Shown one piece after another: positions 8,785 through 12,853 of a DNA stretch of 12,853 nucleotides (its first letter is position 1; every line of letters starts with the position of its first letter). Both the position numbers and the translations under genes were made by a program. Source of the DNA: an uncultured Bacteroidales bacterium. GTDB lineage: Bacteria; Bacteroidota; Bacteroidia; Bacteroidales; Paludibacteraceae. The DNA lies in assembly GCA_903912795.1 (NCBI GenBank), contig CAIWIS010000848.1:1-12853 (forward strand), read 5' to 3'. The notes under the pieces were generated by a model, which worked only from the letters and a program-made list of their open reading frames with translations, was not told the DNA's origin and searched no databases.

Positions 8785-11166
8785 TCACTTTTTAAAGGTG
8801 GAAGATGGCTTAGCATCCATCCAATACTCTATCAGTCCCCCGTTTTTTATCTGATCGTGTTTCAAGAAAGAACTTTTTTGCAGAATACCGTTTACTGCTA
8901 GTTTTTTTACATAGAGATTCTTTTCGGAAAAACCGTGTGCTACGATTTCCAGTTTTTTGGTTTTAGTCGAGTCCAGGTAAACCGTGATGTTTGAAAATTG
9001 CGGTGCACCGAAAGCATATTCTCCACTGGCTGGTGCTACGGGATAAAAGCCCATCGCCGTAAAGAGATACCAGGCAGACATTTGACCGCAATCGTCATTT
9101 CCATTGATTCCGTAAGCCGGATCTGCAGTATAGTTCTTCCGAAAATTTTCGCGAGCCAATGCTTGTGTTTTGGAATAGACTCCCACCCAATTATACAGGT
9201 AGATATAATGATGCCCTGGCTCATTGTCGTGACGGTAGTGTTTGCCGACAAAGTTGCTGTCTAATCGCTGTGTAAAACTCTTTGTACCACCCATCAGCTC
9301 TACCATTCCATTTACATCGTGCATTGCACCGAAACGATAAGTCCAGGGCGAGCCCTCAGTAAATCCTTCATTGGGTTTCTCGAACCAACGTCCGTCGTGG
9401 TAGCGAGGAGCAAAAAAACCGGTTTGGGGATTGTATAAATTCTTATAGTATTTCGTCCTTTTCATCAATTCGGTATAATCGTCTGTTTTCCCCAACTCCT
9501 TTGCCATTTGTGCAATACAGTAATCATCTACGCCAAATTCGATGGTGCGACTTACGCTCTCGTATGTGTAGTCAATCGGTACAAATCCATATTTCAGATA
9601 ATGGATCAAACCACCACGCGACTCAACACCTCCGTTCCACGTAGCGCGATCCCACCAGTAATTTCCCGCATCTTTTGCTCTGAATTCCGGTTTCTGTACA
9701 TTGTACATCGTTACATCGGTATAAAAGTCATCACCCCCAATATCTCCGTAGGGCAATGTAAATGCATTCTTTCGAACCGCTTCGTAAGCCAGATTTACAT
9801 CATAATTCCGAATTCCTTTAATATAGGCATCGGTAATAATGGCATCGGTGTGTGATCCAATCATAATGGCTGTTTCGCCAGGATTGGGCCACTTCGGGAG
9901 CCAACCTCCCTCTTTGTAGTTTTGGAGCAAAGCCTGTATCATAGGTCCAACGCGCTCTGGAGCAATCAGTATCAGCCAGGGGTGTTGTGCCCGAAAGGTA
10001 TCCCAGGTAGAAAAAGCTGTATAACTATCTCCCTCGTGAATCTGGTCATCAAAAGCACTATAATACCTTCCGTCCTCGGAAAATATTCGTGGGAATAATA
10101 ATGTATGATAGACAGCGGTATAAAAGATGACTTTGTCGTTTTCGCTTTTTGTATCTACACTCACGCGGGATAACTCTTTTTCCCAAGCCTGTTTAGTCTG
10201 TTCAACCAATGATTCGAAGCTTCGGTTTTCAATCTGTTTGTTGTAATTTGCCAACACCTGCATTTTATCGATAAACGAGGTCGCTAAACGTACTTCAAGT
10301 GGTTGATTATCCTCTTCAAAAACAAGATAAGCACCTACGTTTATTCCCAACTGTGTCGTTCTATTGGGCATTTTCCCGTAACGATAATCCCAAGTTCCAA
10401 ACGACTTGATTTTCTTATTAAACTGCAGATAGAAATGACCCTTGAAATTATCCAGTGGGGCACCTAAATCGGCATCCTGTCGGTTGGCATTATATCCATA
10501 CACTGCATTGTTCGCAATATCAATCTGAATATATCCATTTCCCATTGTCTTTTTTGCTGAAGATTCAGTCAATCCAAATTGTGCAAGATAAGATTTGAGC
10601 GAGTCATTGACCGATTTAGGCGAAGCTTGAATAAACAAACCCTGCTCCCCTTTTTTATTAAATGTAAAGCGGAAAATCCCTCCATCACATACGCCTGCAA
10701 TCTCCGACTTCATGGCATATTGTTTATGGGCATGCTCCAAATCAGCACTGTAATAGTAGGGTTTGGCTATCTCTTTTTGGTGATCGAGTTTGTAAAAATC
10801 GTTGTTGTCACCAGGTGTAGATTCACCTAACGTTGGGAAAATCGAAAAATTACCATAATCTCCCATCCACGGTGCAGGCTGATGAGTTGCCATAAATCCC
10901 ACTATCTTTTTTCCTTCGTAATGATAAGGCATCTGACCTACGAAATTCAGGTTCGTCATTGCCACTAGGTGAGTTCTTCCAAATGGAACAGTCACAGAAG
11001 GCAAAGCTCCTCCTTCGGTTTTTCGCGCTGTCCCGATAAGTGTATTGACATAATCAACTACAAATTCAGGTTTTGAAGCATGAAGTGGGGTGAATTGAAA
11101 AAAACTGAAAAATATGCCAAGCACTGAAACCTGTTTTACAAATCGGACCATTCGTGTTTTATTCAT
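8785..11166 (-). CDS. Secreted GH92-family exo-alpha-mannosidase
   Basis: The 793-residue product matches the GH92 layout: an N-terminal beta-sandwich (about 33-300) and a C-terminal (alpha/alpha)6 barrel. GH92 enzymes are calcium-dependent, inverting exo-mannosidases. Family marks in order are VNTLIGT (40-46), GGALPSVTVPFGRTH (52-66), FMATHQPAPWMGDYG (91-105), FSTWDTFRAQHPW (385-397), GFTEGSPWTYRF (601-612), DNEPGHHYIYLYNW (647-660) and GNDDCGQMSAWYLFTAMGFYPV (689-710). Glu604 falls where the catalytic acid of characterised members sits, and Asp691/Asp692 fall in the base/metal region. A signal peptide spans about 1-30 (hydrophobic core 13-24, cleavage near LHA-S) without a lipobox, so it is probably periplasmic. 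The linkage cut is uncertain: the NEP at 648-650 differs from the His-Glu pair I recall for alpha-1,2-specific members. The gene starts 90 bases after the UroD-like gene. Its G+C content is clearly higher than that of susC/susD. Confidence 0.95.
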   Translation of the reverse strand: MNKTRMVRFVKQVSVLGIFFSFFQFTPLHASKPEFVVDYVNTLIGTARKTEGGALPSVTVPFGRTHLVAMTNLNFVGQMPYHYEGKKIVGFMATHQPAPWMGDYGNFSIFPTLGESTPGDNNDFYKLDHQKEIAKPYYYSADLEHAHKQYAMKSEIAGVCDGGIFRFTFNKKGEQGLFIQASPKSVNDSLKSYLAQFGLTESSAKKTMGNGYIQIDIANNAVYGYNANRQDADLGAPLDNFKGHFYLQFNKKIKSFGTWDYRYGKMPNRTTQLGINVGAYLVFEEDNQPLEVRLATSFIDKMQVLANYNKQIENRSFESLVEQTKQAWEKELSRVSVDTKSENDKVIFYTAVYHTLLFPRIFSEDGRYYSAFDDQIHEGDSYTAFSTWDTFRAQHPWLILIAPERVGPMIQALLQNYKEGGWLPKWPNPGETAIMIGSHTDAIITDAYIKGIRNYDVNLAYEAVRKNAFTLPYGDIGGDDFYTDVTMYNVQKPEFRAKDAGNYWWDRATWNGGVESRGGLIHYLKYGFVPIDYTYESVSRTIEFGVDDYCIAQMAKELGKTDDYTELMKRTKYYKNLYNPQTGFFAPRYHDGRWFEKPNEGFTEGSPWTYRFGAMHDVNGMVELMGGTKSFTQRLDSNFVGKHYRHDNEPGHHYIYLYNWVGVYSKTQALARENFRKNYTADPAYGINGNDDCGQMSAWYLFTAMGFYPVAPASGEYAFGAPQFSNITVYLDSTKTKKLEIVAHGFSEKNLYVKKLAVNGILQKSSFLKHDQIKNGGLIEYWMDAKPSSTFKK

Positions 11167-11198
11167 TTTTTCATTATTAAATCGTGTGGATTACATTA

Positions 11199-11220
11199 TT
11201 AATTGCCATCAGGCAGTTAA
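11199..11220. repeat. Short dyad (hairpin or operator candidate) upstream of the GH92 gene
   Basis: The 90-base gap between the UroD-like stop and the GH92 start contains TTAATTGCC (11199-11207) and GGCAGTTAA (11212-11220), separated by ATCA. The nine-base arms are complementary except for one position. On the minus-strand transcript this gives a hairpin with one C-A mismatch, lying about 30 bases before the GH92 start codon. No uridine run follows, so a terminator is unlikely. As DNA it has the size and symmetry of a binding site for a dimeric regulator; as RNA it could affect processing or stability. Confidence 0.35.
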
Positions 11221-11256
11221 ATACATTTTTAGCTCGATTAAACCGACCCTGAAAGG

Positions 11257-12366
11257 CTATTTCACCTTTCTGCTCCATTTTTCCACTTTTTTTATGATTG
11301 CCAATTCCTCTTCTTCGCTTTCGGTGGCAATCCACAGAAAATTGTTTTTTGGCGACATCAGTTCCATGTATTCATCTAAATCTTCTTTGGCTAAATCAAC
11401 AATGATTCCCCGGTTTTTGGATTGTACATAACGAATGAAGTCCAGATGCTGCATGATCGGATAATCATCGGCGATGCCTTGTACCCATTGAATACATTGT
11501 ACTTCGGGAACACTCAGAATGGCATCGATATGGTTGGCCACTCCAAGGCCATCCACATGAAAAACATTGTGTGTCATGGTTTTTACCTCTTCTTTCAGAA
11601 TAGGTAAACCAAATTCTATGTAATCTTCCGGCGAAATCATAAACGAGAAATCAGCACTTGGAATATGGAAACGGCCATTGGGTATTGGTAAATTCATCCA
11701 GGTACATGAGGGCATTCCTGCCGCTTTGATCACCCTGTCGAAATCGTCGTACACATCCAGAAAATGCTCGCTTGCCAGATTGAAAAGCTTTTGGGCATTT
11801 TCGCGGTTGAGCATCAAATCCATACACAAATCGTTGGTTCCACGCCACGCCAGTGCACAGTCCAGTCCGGGGTGTAAATCAGGGTAACCAACCAAAAATT
11901 TATCGCCACTTTTTTGCAGAGCAACTTCGGTCAGTTCCATCAGTTTTTTATAGAAAATATTTCCCTTGTTGAAATTAATTTTCAAAAAACCATTATCGTA
12001 GTCGTGAATAATTTCGTGATACCATGAAGTGGTTTCTTCAAATGTCATATCGCCACCATGAAAAGCCGCATAAGCGTTCGGCCCGACATTGGGCATATAA
12101 ATCGGAAAAGTTTCGGCATTAAAGCGCATTCCCTGTATACTGCGTAAAAACTCGTCTGCCTGAAATTCAGCATCGAACCAGCGATCGCGAAGTGTGGCGT
12201 GCTGACTGTTTTGCATGACTTCGTATTCCGCATTGTGCCGGTGAAAACGGATTGGTACGCGGTCGAGTATTTCACCCTGAAACCAGGCTTCAACACGTTC
12301 CACACATTTCAGGTAATCGGGTTTTGTTGACAATTCAACTATTGGCGAAGTTATTTTAGATTCCAT
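11257..12366 (-). CDS. Uroporphyrinogen decarboxylase/corrinoid methyltransferase superfamily protein, role unknown
   Basis: This 369-residue protein has no signal peptide or membrane segment and should be cytoplasmic. The second half has the UroD-superfamily pattern: ADFSFMISPEDYIEFGLPIL (238-257), then VFHVDGLGVANHIDAIL (268-284), then VQCIQWVQGIADD (289-301) and a C-terminal SEEEELAIIKKVEKW helix. True HemE is unlikely because the N-terminal RQAGR substrate motif is missing. Zinc methyltransferases such as MtaA carry HxCG; here the equivalent is H270-V-D272-G, with Asp in place of Cys. Many unnamed UroD-like proteins appear to share this HxDG form, so it is probably a subfamily trait and not damage. 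The gene begins 9 bases after the permease stop, so the two are surely cotranscribed. Possible roles are methyl transfer from a methylated compound or a lyase-type reaction on the imported substrate. No corrinoid protein gene is visible, and the function is not established. Confidence 0.8.
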   Translation of the reverse strand: MESKITSPIVELSTKPDYLKCVERVEAWFQGEILDRVPIRFHRHNAEYEVMQNSQHATLRDRWFDAEFQADEFLRSIQGMRFNAETFPIYMPNVGPNAYAAFHGGDMTFEETTSWYHEIIHDYDNGFLKINFNKGNIFYKKLMELTEVALQKSGDKFLVGYPDLHPGLDCALAWRGTNDLCMDLMLNRENAQKLFNLASEHFLDVYDDFDRVIKAAGMPSCTWMNLPIPNGRFHIPSADFSFMISPEDYIEFGLPILKEEVKTMTHNVFHVDGLGVANHIDAILSVPEVQCIQWVQGIADDYPIMQHLDFIRYVQSKNRGIIVDLAKEDLDEYMELMSPKNNFLWIATESEEEELAIIKKVEKWSRKVK

Positions 12367-12375
12367 TTTATTTTT

Positions 12376-12853
12376 TCAATTTAAAGTTGCTGAAAATCCT
12401 ACGATGATAATTCCTATAAAGAGCAGTGCCAGTCCAAGCAACAAGAATCTTACTGCCTGTTTCCCTGAACCTTTCCATTCTCCTGTTACAATACCCCAGA
12501 AGTTACCGCTTCCTACAGCCATACTTTGAATAATTGGCCATCCGATTGAAGCGCCCAATGCACCTAGTTTAGATACCGACATGCCATAAATAGCCACACC
12601 ACCATACCACATCAACCCCATTAATAGGGTGAAAAGCCAGTTCATTCGCGTTTCTGGAGCAAAGAAAAGCCTATAGTTTTTGTTAGTCTTCAAAAGGTAA
12701 AAACAATAAGCCAAGGTTACTACAAAGCCACCCAAAAGAGCAATTACCCAGGTTGGATTAGCGGCATTCATTGGTGTCGCACCTAATTCAATGGCAATAG
12801 TTTCCATAGGTTTGCCATTGATCAATGCGAAGTTAAACATAGCGCCAAATACC
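12376..12853 (-). CDS. RhaT-family sugar/proton symporter (partial, N-terminus off right edge)
   Basis: The frame is open to the right edge, so only the C-terminal 158 residues are visible. An internal ATG at 12840 is preceded by in-frame codons (Val-Phe-Gly-Ala) and is probably not the start. Four membrane segments can be seen in the fragment at about residues 33-54, 70-92, 96-119 and 134-156, with short charged loops between them (KTNKNYR, EWKGSGKQ). The pattern GASIGWPIIQS followed by GNFWGIVTGEWKG resembles the C-terminal half of the L-rhamnose/proton symporter RhaT, a ten-segment inner-membrane protein of about 340 residues. The family is recognised, but L-rhamnose as substrate is not shown. 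Bacteroidota carry several RhaT-like proteins, and nothing here encodes rhamnose isomerase or kinase. It heads the visible gene series and is coupled to the UroD-like gene by a 9-base gap. Confidence 0.82.
   Translation of the reverse strand, partial: VFGAMFNFALINGKPMETIAIELGATPMNAANPTWVIALLGGFVVTLAYCFYLLKTNKNYRLFFAPETRMNWLFTLLMGLMWYGGVAIYGMSVSKLGALGASIGWPIIQSMAVGSGNFWGIVTGEWKGSGKQAVRFLLLGLALLFIGIIIVGFSATLN

Noticed and set aside
11257..12366. HemE, true uroporphyrinogen decarboxylase of haem synthesis
   Set aside because: The N-terminal RQAGR substrate motif is absent, and the context is a glycan locus with no haem-synthesis genes.
12376..12840. Complete small membrane protein starting at the ATG at 12840
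   Set aside because: The frame stays open upstream to the edge and the product matches only the C-terminal part of a RhaT-type protein, so it is a fragment cut by the window.

Overview
The window is a piece of a Bacteroidota polysaccharide utilization locus (PUL). The assignment rests on an adjacent SusC/SusD pair, AT-rich leaders without a strong Shine-Dalgarno sequence, a lipoprotein directly after susD, and three exported carbohydrate-active enzymes. I see no marker that fixes genus or species. All eight genes lie on the minus strand, so transcription runs from the right edge to the left. Gaps are 9, 90, 150, 24, 39, 25 and 19 bases, which fits one long transcript or two overlapping ones.

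In transcription order the genes are: (1) the C-terminal part of a RhaT-family sugar/proton symporter, cut by the right edge; (2) a protein of the uroporphyrinogen decarboxylase/corrinoid methyltransferase superfamily, 9 bases downstream; (3) a secreted GH92 alpha-mannosidase-family enzyme; (4) a Tat-exported SGNH-type hydrolase, probably an esterase; (5) a DUF1680 glycosidase related to GH127/GH146, with its Cys/Glu metal site intact; (6) a SusC TonB-dependent transporter; (7) its SusD lipoprotein partner; (8) the N-terminal 238 residues of a surface lipoprotein with two tandem copies of a beta-rich domain, in the place usually held by a SusE-like glycan-binding protein, cut by the left edge.

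Proposed working model (inference): SusC/SusD and the downstream lipoprotein capture and import an oligosaccharide across the outer membrane. In the periplasm the SGNH enzyme removes ester groups, and the GH92 and DUF1680 enzymes release terminal sugars, perhaps alpha-mannose and an L-arabinofuranose-like sugar. The RhaT-like permease carries a monosaccharide across the inner membrane. The role of the UroD-superfamily protein is unknown; its tight coupling to the permease suggests it acts on the imported compound or on a methyl group it carries. No surface endo-glycanase, regulator, sugar kinase or isomerase is present here, so the locus probably continues on one or both sides.

The right third (GH92, UroD-like, RhaT) is visibly richer in G+C than the susC/susD third. 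The locus may therefore be built from two blocks of different origin, meeting near the 150-base gap between the GH92 and SGNH genes. The gaps contain two inverted repeats (8681-8714 and 11199-11220). I found no tRNA, rRNA, CRISPR, insertion sequence or convincing plus-strand gene.
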